NCBI GenBank assembly: GCA_027624035.1
Contig: JAQBUI010000004.1
Span: 1-64,000 of the forward strand
DNA: 64,000 nt
Source of the DNA: Pseudomonadota bacterium
GTDB lineage: Bacteria > Pseudomonadota > Gammaproteobacteria > Pseudomonadales > Azotimanducaceae
Direction of reading: 5' to 3'
A model generated the notes under the pieces. That model was not told the DNA's origin. It was given only the letters and a program-made list of their open reading frames with translations, and ran no database searches. Position 1 is the first letter of the stretch. Each line of letters starts with the position of its first letter. This document shows positions 53,964 through 63,121 of the stretch, one piece after another. A program made the position numbers and the translations under genes.

Positions 53964-54998
53964 TCAATCGGTGGTTCTTGATGGCTCCAGAAATGACCCC
54001 CGGCAGGCGGCCACCTGTAATGCCTTACCAGGGTCGATCACCAGCGGGCCGGTGCGGGAAAGACGAACGCTGAACGCCTGCCCCGGTTTCACCACCCGTT
54101 CACGTTCACCATCCAGTGCAATCACACAGGGGCCCTTCAGGGTCATCGGTGTGTCGAAGGCCAGCCGCCCGACCTCGGCCACTTCCACACGTTGATAGAG
54201 TCCAGGGGCGATCGGTGCGCGCACGGTTCGGCCTGGCCCGGTCCGGATCATCAGACCCTCGTCATCGGCCTCGGACACCGGATGAATCAGCCCACCCAGC
54301 GCCGACATTCCGACCACAGCGGGGTCGGCACGGGTCAGAAACACCTGGCGCAGGGCGCCGCTCTTGAGCAGTGCACGGGCGCCGATGAAACGTTCGTCCG
54401 TCACCACGGCATCAATCAGCGCAAGATCAGGCGCTTCGCCCTCAATATCGATATCAATGATCTTCGCGGTTCGGGCGACTTCACCGATGCTGACGTGGCC
54501 CGCTGCGATCAGGCCCAGCGCGGCGCCAGCCACAGTCGCCTCGATCATACGGGGAAAGACATTGTTGGTGCCCGTCGAAATGGCCAGCAGGGGCGCCGTT
54601 CGCCAGCCCCGGGTGAAGGCGCGGGCGGTCCCGTCACCGCCCAGCACCAGGCAGGCAGCACAGGCAAGGCCGCAGAGATCCTCGGCCGCTCGTTCAGTGT
54701 CTATGGCAGATGCCGTTTTGGGGCATTCGACGAGCGTGACCTGCGGTGTGATGTCAAGGTCAGCGGACAACTCCTCCATGACACTGGCAGCAATGCCGTG
54801 GGAGTCATCCATGAACGCAAAGTGACGCGCCCCGGCCGCCACGGCACCCGCCAGGGCCCGCCTGACAATGGTTGCTTTTTCCCGGTTATCGAATACCGAT
54901 GCCCTCGCCACCAGCCGCCGCACGTCCTTGCCGGATGACGGATTGACAACAATGCCGATGGGCGCAACGGCTTGCCGGTCCCGGGCTCTGGCGGCCAT
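53964..54998 (-). CDS. acoX: AcoX-like protein, NAD-kinase-fold
   Basis: 344 aa, ATG 54998, 9 nt after the E1 beta stop. The NAD-kinase-like nucleotide-binding motif is visible as GGDGTARAFTRGW (about residue 116), with the N-terminal strand IGIVVNPSSGKDVRRLVARASVF and a middle ISTGTNNVFP. This is the AcoX family, long known beside acetoin dehydrogenase genes but without an established reaction. ATP-NAD kinase relatives phosphorylate NAD or small diols. The gene is flanked by E1 beta and E2 genes on the same strand. Confidence 0.85.
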   Translation of the reverse strand: MAARARDRQAVAPIGIVVNPSSGKDVRRLVARASVFDNREKATIVRRALAGAVAAGARHFAFMDDSHGIAASVMEELSADLDITPQVTLVECPKTASAIDTERAAEDLCGLACAACLVLGGDGTARAFTRGWRTAPLLAISTGTNNVFPRMIEATVAGAALGLIAAGHVSIGEVARTAKIIDIDIEGEAPDLALIDAVVTDERFIGARALLKSGALRQVFLTRADPAVVGMSALGGLIHPVSEADDEGLMIRTGPGRTVRAPIAPGLYQRVEVAEVGRLAFDTPMTLKGPCVIALDGERERVVKPGQAFSVRLSRTGPLVIDPGKALQVAACRGSFLEPSRTTD

Positions 54999-55007
54999 GG
55001 TGGTGGG

Positions 55008-56006
55008 TCAGATCTCCAGCGTCTTTCTGACCTCAGCCACGATTTTGGCGGCATTCGGCATATAGGTCGCCTCCAGTACCGGGCTGAATGGCACCGGGGA
55101 AAAGGGCGCACCGACTCTCGCAACCGGTGCATCAAGATGGTCGAACGCCAGTTCCTGAATCTGCGCCGCGATCTCACCCCCAATGCCACCAAACCGGACG
55201 GCCTCGTGTACCACGAGTGCCCGGTGTGTCTTTTCAACCGATTTGATGATCAAAGCGGTATCCAGTGGCTGAATACTGCGCACATCGATCACCTCTGCAT
55301 CAAGCCCGAGCCCGGCCAGTTCGTCCGCCGCCTTGACGGCCTCATGCACCATTCGGCTGACCGCCACAATGGTGTAGTTGCTTCCCTCCCGGACAACATT
55401 TGCTTTGCCAATCGGGACCTCATACACCTCCTCTGGTACTTCCCCGCGAATCCCGAGGCTCAGTTTATTCAGCACCACAAACACCGGGTTGTTGTCCCGG
55501 GCAGCCGCAATCACCAGACCCTTGGCGTCATACGGGGTCGCCGGCATGACGACCTTTACACCCGGCAGGTGCGCGAGCCAGGCTTCCAGGCACTGGGAGT
55601 GCTGGGCCGCCATATTCATCCCGCCACCGGACATGGTCAGGACGGTCACCGGCAGCGTCGCAGCACCACCGAACATATAGCGCATCTTGGCAAGCTGATT
55701 GGTGACCTCATCCATGCACTCGGCAATGAAATCCATGAACATGATGTCGATGATCGGCCTGCAACCGGTGGCAGCCGCACCAACGCCCAGGCCCATGATG
55801 GCCTTTTCCGAAATCGGTGTATCAAACAGCCGGTTTTCACCGAACTCTGCCAGCAGGCCCCGATAGTAGCCAAACACGCTGCCGGCTCCGGCTACGTCTT
55901 CACCGGCCACGAACGCGTTGTCCTGTTCGTTCAGGATTGCCCGTACACCCTCCGTGATGGCCGCCACGTAGGTGATGCTCCGGGGCTGCTGCTTCGCTTT
56001 TTCCAT
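55008..56006 (-). CDS. acoB: Acetoin/2-oxoacid dehydrogenase E1 beta subunit
   Basis: 332 aa; ATG 56006 with SD (GAGGGGGAAGATC) and start MEKAKQQPRSITYVAAITEG. The track start at 56207 runs into the E1 alpha gene. Typical E1 beta motifs: GEDVAGAGSVFGYYRGLLAEFG (ThDP cofactor pocket, about residue 38), RLFDTPISEKAIMGLGVGAA, and MGAAATGCRPIIDIMFMDF. The C-terminal transketolase-like domain has VIDVRSIQPLDTALIIKSVEKT and HEAVRFGGIGGEIAAQI. It works with the E1 alpha product as an alpha2-beta2 decarboxylase/dehydrogenase component. Confidence 0.9.
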   Translation of the reverse strand: MEKAKQQPRSITYVAAITEGVRAILNEQDNAFVAGEDVAGAGSVFGYYRGLLAEFGENRLFDTPISEKAIMGLGVGAAATGCRPIIDIMFMDFIAECMDEVTNQLAKMRYMFGGAATLPVTVLTMSGGGMNMAAQHSQCLEAWLAHLPGVKVVMPATPYDAKGLVIAAARDNNPVFVVLNKLSLGIRGEVPEEVYEVPIGKANVVREGSNYTIVAVSRMVHEAVKAADELAGLGLDAEVIDVRSIQPLDTALIIKSVEKTHRALVVHEAVRFGGIGGEIAAQIQELAFDHLDAPVARVGAPFSPVPFSPVLEATYMPNAAKIVAEVRKTLEI

Positions 56007-56017
56007 GATCTTCCCCC

Positions 56018-57241
56018 TCAGGCTACGCTGTAGACATCTTCGAGCAATTCGGATGGGTCCGGGAACGGTGACGCTTCGGCGAATTGAATTGCTGCCGCGA
56101 GCTCCTCGTCCAGCTTCTTGTAGAAGCTGGTCAGCTTGCGCTTCGTCATCACCCCCATGTCTAACAGCATCGCCTCGAAGGAGAGCAGCGCATCTTTCCT
56201 GCGCCACGCCTCAAGCTCCTCGTCAGACCGATAGGTCAGACCCATGCCACGCATCCCCACATGATCGAAAAAGCGATAGGTTTTTGCTTCCAGCAGCGAT
56301 GGGCCATCACCCCTGCGAGCACGATCAATGGCCTCACCGGCGGCCTCATAGACGGCCATCACGTCCATGCCATCCACCACCACCCCCGGCATGCCATAGC
56401 CCGCTGCGCGGTCCGCCACATCGCGAATCGCCTGATGATTCTCCTGGGCCGTGTACTCGCCATAGCCATTGTTTTCACAGACGAAAATACACGGCAGTTT
56501 GTACAGGGATGCCATGTTGGCCGCTTCGTGGAAACTGCCCTCATTGGAGGCGCCATCGCCGAAGAAACAGACGGCGACCCGGTCGGTACCCCGAAACTTG
56601 TTGGAGAACGCCGCACCCATGGCGATGGGCGGGCCTCCGCCCACAATGCCATTGGCGCCCAGCATGCCGAGGCTCATGTTGGAGATGTGCATGCTGCCGC
56701 CCTTACCCTTGCAATAGCCACTCGCCTTGCCAAACAGCTCAGCAAACATTTCCGGGAAGGCGCCACCCTTGGCGATCAGGTGGCCATGGCCGCGGTGGGT
56801 ACTGGTGATCTGATCCTCGTCCGAGAGATGCTGCATGATGCCGGAGGCGACTGCTTCCTGACCGACGTACAGATGCAGTGCACCCGGAATCTTCCCGTCT
56901 TCCATCAGCCCGCCTGCTGCTTCCTCAAACTTTCTGATGCGGGCCATGCGCAGGTGAAGTTCCTGCAGCACCCGGTCGGATGGGCCGCTGGTGGCGCTTC
57001 TGGTGCCGGTTTCGGCTGCGCTCCTGCTCTTTGCTGTACGCCTGGCCGGACTCCTGGCTCTGCCCTTCTTGCTGCTCTTCGCGGGGCTCTTCGCAGCAGT
57101 GTTTGCAGGGCGCTTTGCTGTGCCCCTGGTTGTGCTCTCTGCAGTGCTTTTTGTTGCGCCCTTCGTTGCGCTCCTGGTGGCGCTCTTTGCTTCGCTCTTT
57201 GTTCCGTTAGTACGTGCTCGCCGCACCGGTTGCCTCGCCAT
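56018..57241 (-). CDS. acoA: E1 alpha subunit with histone-H1-like N-terminal extension
   Basis: 407 aa, ATG 57241 with strong SD (GGAGGGAG). Residues about 1-88 are an Ala/Lys/Ser/Thr/Arg-rich basic tail (SATRSATKGATKSTAESTTR, PAKSSKKGRARSPARRTAKS) like histone H1 or AlgP tails. The remaining ~320 residues are a complete E1 alpha: ALHLYVGQEAVASGIMQHL, STHRGHGHLIAKGGAF, ThDP motif FFGDGASNEGSFHEAANMASLYKLPCIFVCENNGYG (about residue 216). Acetoin dehydrogenase alpha subunits lack such a tail. The tail may be a DNA- or polyanion-binding appendage; the enzyme core looks active. It heads the E1 beta-AcoX-E2 operon. Confidence 0.88.
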   Translation of the reverse strand: MARQPVRRARTNGTKSEAKSATRSATKGATKSTAESTTRGTAKRPANTAAKSPAKSSKKGRARSPARRTAKSRSAAETGTRSATSGPSDRVLQELHLRMARIRKFEEAAGGLMEDGKIPGALHLYVGQEAVASGIMQHLSDEDQITSTHRGHGHLIAKGGAFPEMFAELFGKASGYCKGKGGSMHISNMSLGMLGANGIVGGGPPIAMGAAFSNKFRGTDRVAVCFFGDGASNEGSFHEAANMASLYKLPCIFVCENNGYGEYTAQENHQAIRDVADRAAGYGMPGVVVDGMDVMAVYEAAGEAIDRARRGDGPSLLEAKTYRFFDHVGMRGMGLTYRSDEELEAWRRKDALLSFEAMLLDMGVMTKRKLTSFYKKLDEELAAAIQFAEASPFPDPSELLEDVYSVA

Positions 57242-57391
57242 GGACTCCCTCCAGTCTAGGTTAGAACCCCTTCAGAGTAGGCCAGTCTTCAATGTGAATC
57301 CAGCCATGTTGTGATCCGCGACTTGCTGACGGTGACCGGCTGATCGAGCCACGCCGGGGCGGCCGGATCAACGCCGCCCGCCAGAGAGGGA

Positions 57392-59200
57392 TCAGCGAAA
57401 CTCGATGCCGTCAAAATCTCCCGATTCCCGCCATTGCTTCAGATACCGGAAGAACGCTACCGGACCCATTGGATAGCCGACCGCCTGTGCTGCCCCCGGC
57501 CCCGGGGGCTGACCCTCGTTGTTGTAGTAGCCAGGCGTACAGTCCGGAGAACCGAGAACGCCGCCGCCCCTGCCAGGGCCGGATAGCAGCAGTTCAATCC
57601 AGGCATCCTCACTCTCCTTTGACACCTCGATCTCCTTGAAATCATGATCCATGGCATGCCTGACCAGCATCGCGATGGTCATACCTGCTTCGGTCAGATT
57701 GTGCGGGACGTTGGAAATCAGCGCCGCCCCCTGGGTGGGCTGCAGAATGAACGCGTTCGGGAAACCGTGGACGTGGGTGCCGTGTTTGGTACGCATGCCC
57801 TTTGCCCAATACTCCGACAACTTCAGGCCGTCGCGACCGGTCATATCAAATCCGGCCCGCCTGGTATGAGCTGTGCCCACCTCAAAACCGGAGGCATAGA
57901 TGATGCAATCCACCTCATATTCCCTGCCGGCCACCACCACACCAGTCTCGGTAATTCGTTCAACACCCTTGCCATCTGTATCCACCAGTTCAGTGCTCGG
58001 ATGGTTGAACGCCTGCAGGTATTCGTCATGGAAGCAGGGCCGTTTACACAACTGCCGATACCATGCCTTGAGATGCTCGGCAGTGTCCGGGTCTTTGACA
58101 ATCCGCTCCGCCCGCTGACGGATCTGCTCCATCTTCTCGAAATCCGCGTCCTCCATGGCTTCCATCATCTTGCTTGGCGTCCGGTCAGCCGGCGCAAGAC
58201 TGATGACCTTCTCCCGATAGAGACGGGACAGATCCGTCCAGCCGTCCTGCACCAGGTCCACCTCGGCACCACCACCGGCCTGATTCTGGGTGAAGTTTTC
58301 AAGCCATCGCTGCTGCCAGCCCGGGGTAGCAATCTCCTTGAACCACTCCGGATCAATTGGCTCGTTGTTCCTCTCATCGATAGAGGAAGGCGTTCGCTGG
58401 CACACGTATAGCTTGCCGCAGGCCTTCGCAAGGTGCGGCACACACTGCACGGCCGTCGCACCCGTACCGATGATCGCCACCCGCTTGTCCGCAAGCTTTT
58501 CCATCAGGACGCCTTTCGGGTCTCCGCCGGTGTATTCATAGTCCCAGCGACTGGTATGAAACGAGTGCCCCTTGTACGACTCGATACCGGGAATGCCAGG
58601 CAACTTCGGTACGTGCAGCGGGCCGGTTCCCATACCCACATACTGCGCCGTAAATTCATCGCCACGGTTGGTGCGAATGATCCACCGTGACCGCGTTTGA
58701 TCCCACACCAGATCCTTCACTTCGGTATGAAACAGCGCGTTGTCATACAGGCCATACTGTTTGCCGATATTCTGGCAGTGCTCCAGGATTTCCGGTGCAT
58801 GGGCATACTTTTCAGTAGGCATATGCCCGGTCTCCTCCAGAAGCGGCATGTAGATCATCGACCCGGTATCGCACTGGGCACCCGGATAACGGTTCCAGTA
58901 CCAGGTGCCGCCAAAGTCACCCCCCTTCTCAATGATCCGCACATCCTTGATGCCGTGTTCAACCAGCCGGGCACCGGTAACAAGACCCGCGAAACCACCG
59001 CCGATGAAGGCAAACGTCACATGGTCCGTCAGAGGCTCACGTTCCTTAAAGGGGGTGTAAGGGTCCTCAAGGTAGTGGGCCAGTTGATCCTTTATTTCAA
59101 GATACTGTGCATTGCCATCCGGGCGAAGCCGCTTGTCCCGTTCCTGGGCATACTTGCGCTTGAGGGCTTCTTTATCAATTTTCAATGCGGTATCGGTCAC
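57392..59200 (-). CDS. FAD-dependent Baeyer-Villiger-type monooxygenase, paralogue
   Basis: 602 aa from GTG 59200, GGAG SD about 10 nt upstream. Close in order and motif wording to the 21070-22866 product: N-terminal [32 protein letters not shown] motif [38 protein letters not shown], the fingerprint [21 protein letters not shown] motif [16 protein letters not shown] and the end [16 protein letters not shown]. Both are class B flavin monooxygenases that should insert oxygen next to a ketone. The two copies differ in the C-terminal cap, suggesting different substrates. It ends about 150 bp upstream of the E1 alpha start. Confidence 0.88.
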   Translation of the reverse strand: MTDTALKIDKEALKRKYAQERDKRLRPDGNAQYLEIKDQLAHYLEDPYTPFKEREPLTDHVTFAFIGGGFAGLVTGARLVEHGIKDVRIIEKGGDFGGTWYWNRYPGAQCDTGSMIYMPLLEETGHMPTEKYAHAPEILEHCQNIGKQYGLYDNALFHTEVKDLVWDQTRSRWIIRTNRGDEFTAQYVGMGTGPLHVPKLPGIPGIESYKGHSFHTSRWDYEYTGGDPKGVLMEKLADKRVAIIGTGATAVQCVPHLAKACGKLYVCQRTPSSIDERNNEPIDPEWFKEIATPGWQQRWLENFTQNQAGGGAEVDLVQDGWTDLSRLYREKVISLAPADRTPSKMMEAMEDADFEKMEQIRQRAERIVKDPDTAEHLKAWYRQLCKRPCFHDEYLQAFNHPSTELVDTDGKGVERITETGVVVAGREYEVDCIIYASGFEVGTAHTRRAGFDMTGRDGLKLSEYWAKGMRTKHGTHVHGFPNAFILQPTQGAALISNVPHNLTEAGMTIAMLVRHAMDHDFKEIEVSKESEDAWIELLLSGPGRGGGVLGSPDCTPGYYNNEGQPPGPGAAQAVGYPMGPVAFFRYLKQWRESGDFDGIEFR

Positions 59201-59385
59201 GTCATGAATCTCCGTTGGCTACGAGTCAAGGGCGCCAGCCCAGCATTCCCGTTGCATTTTGCCCTGTCATACTACCTGCGCATTGTCCGAAATCAACGGC
59301 GGTGCAATCCCTTCATTCTGCCGGTAAAAAGCCCGCCTGAAACATGTGCTAGAGTGCGGAATCGCAACTACACCAGGAGGGACGT

Positions 59386-60111
59386 GTGGCCGGAGGAGTC
59401 ATGGAAACACTGGGCGTCAAGATCATCTATCTGATCCGCAGGCGGCCCAACGCAACACGGGAAGAGTTGATCGCCCATTGGTACGCAAACCACATGCCGG
59501 GAGTGATTGCCAACCAGCAGCGGGCCGCCGCCGGGGGTCGACGCCATGCCAAACGTTACGTGGTGACTCTGTTCGACGACGCCCCGTCACAGACCTGGGA
59601 CGGCATGGCGCAACTGTGGTGGGACGAGCCACTGCCGGTGCCGAAGGTGCCTCACGGGACCACGCCCACCGACTCTTTTCAGGAGAAGGCGGAGCCCTAT
59701 CTGCCGTGGATTACAGAGGAATATGTCATCGTGGATGGGGCGTTGCCCGTTGCGCCGCTGACGCTGAACGAACCTTTTCCCTGTACCCGAAGCGGATTCT
59801 ACAAGAAGAGCTTCCTGGTCAAGGCCAAACCGGACACTGACTATGGCGCCATGTTTGCCCACTGGATCGACGTCCACGTACCTAATGCCCGGGCCTGCAT
59901 GGAGCAGGCCGGTGGCTTCCGCTATTGCGTGAGCCACAGCGTCAACCCGGAGATCGAACCTTACGCGGGGCTGGCAGAGCTGTATTTCCCGGATCGCTCG
60001 GGCTGGGAGAAATACAAGCAGATCAACCGACCAGATGGAATGGAGAAGTTCCTGGACCTGGAGGGGATGTATACCCCCGGCTCAGGTACGGAAATGATCG
60101 GTATTCCCTGA
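59386..60111 (+). CDS. EthD-domain protein, tandem
   Basis: About 241 aa; GTG 59386 has AGGAGG 5 nt upstream, while ATG 59401 has GGAGG 4 nt upstream, so either start is possible. Two dimeric alpha-beta-barrel (EthD) modules are visible: KIIYLIRRRPNATREELIAHWYANHMPGVIANQQ (about 12-45) and FLVKAKPDTDYGAMFAHWIDVHVPNARACMEQAG (about 140-175), each with a helix holding His. EthD proteins act in degradation of ethers and other catabolic routes, with unclear chemistry. It precedes an SDR gene by 43 bp and is probably in the same operon. Confidence 0.72.
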   Translation: MAGGVMETLGVKIIYLIRRRPNATREELIAHWYANHMPGVIANQQRAAAGGRRHAKRYVVTLFDDAPSQTWDGMAQLWWDEPLPVPKVPHGTTPTDSFQEKAEPYLPWITEEYVIVDGALPVAPLTLNEPFPCTRSGFYKKSFLVKAKPDTDYGAMFAHWIDVHVPNARACMEQAGGFRYCVSHSVNPEIEPYAGLAELYFPDRSGWEKYKQINRPDGMEKFLDLEGMYTPGSGTEMIGIP

Positions 60112-60154
60112 TCGGCAGTCACATCACAACGAACACGTAAATGAGGACATTTGA

Positions 60155-60988
60155 ATGACTGAGAGCAAGAGACTGGATGGAAAGGTAGCCTGGGTGACGG
60201 GATCATCACGGGGTATCGGTCGGGTGGTCGCGAGCCATCTGGCCAGCCTCGGCGCCAGTGTGGCGATTCATGGCACCACGCCGACCTCCACCCGACAACT
60301 GGGTGAGGCCGACTCACTGGACGCCGTCGCAAAGGCCATTGCCGACGAGCATGGCACAGACGTGCTTGCTGTCCATGGCGATCTGACCGCTGAGGACGTC
60401 GTGGCTGGCAACGTGGCCGACATACGGGCCCGGTTTGGCAAGATCGACATTCTGATCAACAACGCCGGGGGCGATATCGGCTCAAAAGGCGTCACCGCCG
60501 AGCGGGCCGGCAAACCCATTGTCAATGATGCCATCGAGATTCCCATGCACGAGGTGCAAACCATCGTCGACCGTAATCTGCGCACCTGCATACTGGTCAC
60601 CCGGGCCGTCGTGCCGGAAATGATGGAGCGCAAGCAGGGATGGGTCGTGACCATTGGCAGCATTGCCGGATTGTCAGGCCACCCGTCAGAGGTGTCCTAC
60701 AGCGTCGCCAAGGCCGCCGTTCACGAGTACACCCGTTGCCTGGCCGCACAGATGCGTCCCTATGGCGTCTATGCCAATGTGATCGCACCCGGAGAAATCA
60801 TCGTGCCCAGGTTTGAAGCCAGCCGGCCCACCCGTGATGAACGAAAAGTACGGGACGGCGCCCTCACCCGTTACGGCTGGCCGGAGGAAATCGCCCGGGT
60901 GGTTGAGTTCTTCGTCACCAGCGATTCATCCTACATATCCGGGCAGGTGCTTCGGGTGGATGGCGGCGCACAGCTCTGGCCCGCGTGA
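60155..60988 (+). CDS. SDR-family oxidoreductase
   Basis: 277 aa, ATG 60155 (GAGG SD about 8-9 nt upstream). SDR motifs: AWVTGSSRGIGRVVASHLASLG (about residues 12-33), NNAGGDIGSKGVTAE (about 102), active-site Ser in TIGSIAGLSGHPSEVSYSVAKAAVHEY (Ser about 168, Tyr 181, Lys 185). The unusual cofactor-specificity loop is GTTPTSTRQLGEADSLDAVA. The end SSYISGQVLRVDGGAQLWPA is standard. It probably oxidises or reduces a hydroxy intermediate in the same pathway as the upstream EthD protein. Confidence 0.87.
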   Translation: MTESKRLDGKVAWVTGSSRGIGRVVASHLASLGASVAIHGTTPTSTRQLGEADSLDAVAKAIADEHGTDVLAVHGDLTAEDVVAGNVADIRARFGKIDILINNAGGDIGSKGVTAERAGKPIVNDAIEIPMHEVQTIVDRNLRTCILVTRAVVPEMMERKQGWVVTIGSIAGLSGHPSEVSYSVAKAAVHEYTRCLAAQMRPYGVYANVIAPGEIIVPRFEASRPTRDERKVRDGALTRYGWPEEIARVVEFFVTSDSSYISGQVLRVDGGAQLWPA

Positions 60989-60998
60989 CCGCCGTCAG

Positions 60999-61934
60999 TC
61001 AGTGGGCTGTGAGCCGCTCAAGCTGTTGGCGACCATACTCTGTCACGAGGGCATCGTCCCAGACGGGTGCCGGCACACGCCAGTCTGCGCCCTTTTTCGA
61101 TATATCGTTGGGTAAATCGTTTGGCACGTTGTGCATCGTGTCGAAACAGCAAATGAACGCCCAACGCGGATCCCGGGTCGGATTGGGAAAACTCTGATGA
61201 AGCGTCTCCGGGCTGAAGAACACCACTGAACCCGGTTCCATTTCACACCACACGCGTTCATGCCCTTGCGCCAGCAACCGGTCTACTTCTTCCGGTAGTG
61301 CATGCCGCTCGCCCCACTGCTCGGCCCTGAATTTGATCCGATGGTGATGGCTGCCACGGATGACCTGCAAACAGCCATTGTCCCGGTGGTGGCGATCAAT
61401 GGCGATCAGGGCAATGAGCAGATCCGGATAGGGTCGGCCGGGGCCGCCATAGGCGTCCAGACCCGTATTCGAATAGTCACCCCAGTACCAGTAGTCCTGG
61501 TGCCACTGAAAACCATTGCCACCATGCTGGCCAGCCTCATCCTTGTCGGGGGGCAGGTAACTTTCCTCGTCCTTCAGAATGAACTTGCGGTGATGTAACG
61601 TCAGTTCGTCGCCCGGCCACTGGTCACGGTCAAGCAGCAGACGCTGCTGGGCCGAGATCATGCGCTCGCAATAGCACAGCGCATCGTAAACCAGATTATC
61701 ATTGTCCAGATCTCCAGCGGCACGGGGCCGGCCATGCCCGCCAATGGTCCACAGTTCAGAGCGACGTCCTTCCTGCCTGGCGCCGCCCCTGCCGTGGCTC
61801 TCAAGCTTCCTGTCGTCAGCATCGACGACCCGGCGAACCAGCGACATCTCCTCCGGCGTGAAGAGCCCCTCCTTGATGAGGAACCCATCCTCCCGGAACC
61901 TTGCCACCTCTTCGTCAGTAATCCTGCTTCCCAT
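60999..61934 (-). CDS. Phytanoyl-CoA dioxygenase-family (Fe/2OG) protein
   Basis: 311 aa, ATG 61934 with AGGG SD 6 nt upstream, convergent with the SDR (10 bp between stops). The iron-binding facial triad is visible: H-x-D in NGFQWHQDYWYWGDY (about residue 140) and distal His in PETLHQSFPNPTRDPRWAFI (about 260), with the Arg of 2-oxoglutarate binding following. The N-terminal region EVARFREDGFLIKEGLFTPEEM is typical of PhyH-type proteins. Hydroxylation of an acyl chain or small molecule is the expected chemistry; the substrate is unknown. Confidence 0.85.
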   Translation of the reverse strand: MGSRITDEEVARFREDGFLIKEGLFTPEEMSLVRRVVDADDRKLESHGRGGARQEGRRSELWTIGGHGRPRAAGDLDNDNLVYDALCYCERMISAQQRLLLDRDQWPGDELTLHHRKFILKDEESYLPPDKDEAGQHGGNGFQWHQDYWYWGDYSNTGLDAYGGPGRPYPDLLIALIAIDRHHRDNGCLQVIRGSHHHRIKFRAEQWGERHALPEEVDRLLAQGHERVWCEMEPGSVVFFSPETLHQSFPNPTRDPRWAFICCFDTMHNVPNDLPNDISKKGADWRVPAPVWDDALVTEYGRQQLERLTAH

Positions 61935-62009
61935 GAACTGCCCTATATACTGTTACCAGCGCGCCACTATAGAGGTGACTCACCACTTCTGTCGAGGCAG
62001 GTAGGAGCA

Positions 62010-62160
62010 GGCTTTCATGGAAGTTCCGGTCCTGCACAGTGAGAGTCCTGGATACTTCCCGGTACGACTACGGCATCCCTGATACGGGCACGCGCAAGGC
62101 TGCTGGTGGACCACACGATACAGTGGCACGCCTGACACGGACACGCTGATGGCTTTCAGG
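62010..62160 (+). repeat. Dispersed structured intergenic repeat, copy E (one complete plus partial)
   Basis: 62010-62101 is a complete copy (GGAAGT...ACTTCC first hairpin; GGTACG second-hairpin arm with degenerate partner). 62112-62160 is a right-end partial copy (CCTGACACGGACACGCTGAT). The block fills most of the 354-bp spacer between the PhyH and crotonase starts. Confidence 0.7.
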
Positions 62161-62288
62161 ACCGTAACGATTTGAGTACTCTGTCCCCGGCGTGGTGGTT
62201 TATCGTGATTCGCCCGCCGTACATGCCCCGGTCCGTTGAACCGACCGGGGTAGCAGAGTTTGGAACGATGTCTGGCTGCGGAGATTAG

Positions 62289-63068
62289 ATGATGGCTGAA
62301 TCGGTATTGCTGGTAGAAGAGCACGACGGCGTTTGCGTACTGACGCTCAATCGACCGGAGAAATTGAACGCGTTGTCCCTGGCGTTGCGGCAACGCTTTC
62401 AGGAGGAGATCCTTCGGCTGCAACAGGACGACAGCATCAGTGTGGTCATACTCACCGGTGCCGGCCGGGCCTTCTGCGCCGGGCTGGACTTGAAGGAGAT
62501 GGGCGATGCCGAGTTCCGCAAGGGCGAAACGCCAGTGACTGACCCGGCCACGCTGCTGAGGACACTGAAACAACCGGTGATTGGTGCCATCAACGGGCTG
62601 GCCGTGACCGGCGGACTCGAGATCTCACTGTCCTGCGACATTCTGCTGGCCACGCCGGAAACGCGGTTCGCGGACACCCATGCCAGGGTCGGGCTGGTGG
62701 CCGGCTGGGGGCTCTCGCAAAGACTGCCCCGGGTCATAGGCCCTTTCAGAGCAAAAGAGATGTCGCTGACCGGCAATTTCCTGTCTGCAGAACGTGCCTA
62801 TGAATGGGGGCTGGTGAATCGAGTGGTGCCCAGGGATGAACTGATGCCGACCGCCCTCGGAATGGCACAGGACATGATTTCGTGCGTTCCGGAAGCCATG
62901 TTCACCTACAAGCGCATGATTGATCATGGCTATGACCTGCCGCTCGGCGAGGCGATGAACTACGAACTTGAGGCCAACCGGGCACACCGGGGGCCAACGC
63001 CAGAGACGGTAGCAGCAAGACTCAGCGGGGTGCAGTCCCGAGGCAGGGCGCAGGCCAGCAAGGACTGA
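62289..63068 (+). CDS. Enoyl-CoA hydratase/isomerase
   Basis: 259 aa; two adjacent ATGs (62289, 62292), GGAG upstream of both. Crotonase fold: VCVLTLNRPEKLNALSLALRQ, the oxyanion-hole segment GAGRAFCAGLDLKEM (about residues 58-72) and INGLAVTGGLEISLSCDIL (about 100-118). The first catalytic Glu may be in the LEISL region; the second is not obvious, so a hydratase cannot be told from an isomerase. C-terminal SVQSRGRAQASKD-like end (LSGVQSRGRAQASKD). It is divergent from PhyH and convergent with a second crotonase gene. Confidence 0.82.
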   Translation: MMAESVLLVEEHDGVCVLTLNRPEKLNALSLALRQRFQEEILRLQQDDSISVVILTGAGRAFCAGLDLKEMGDAEFRKGETPVTDPATLLRTLKQPVIGAINGLAVTGGLEISLSCDILLATPETRFADTHARVGLVAGWGLSQRLPRVIGPFRAKEMSLTGNFLSAERAYEWGLVNRVVPRDELMPTALGMAQDMISCVPEAMFTYKRMIDHGYDLPLGEAMNYELEANRAHRGPTPETVAARLSGVQSRGRAQASKD

Positions 63069-63121
63069 CAGGGACCTCGTTCAACAGAGCCAACCGGGCA
63101 GAGCTTACTGTCTTGAAGTAC

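Noticed and set aside
54972-56033. 353-aa ORF antisense to E1 beta
   Set aside because: Entirely overlaps the E1 beta gene with its clear motifs; no support of its own.
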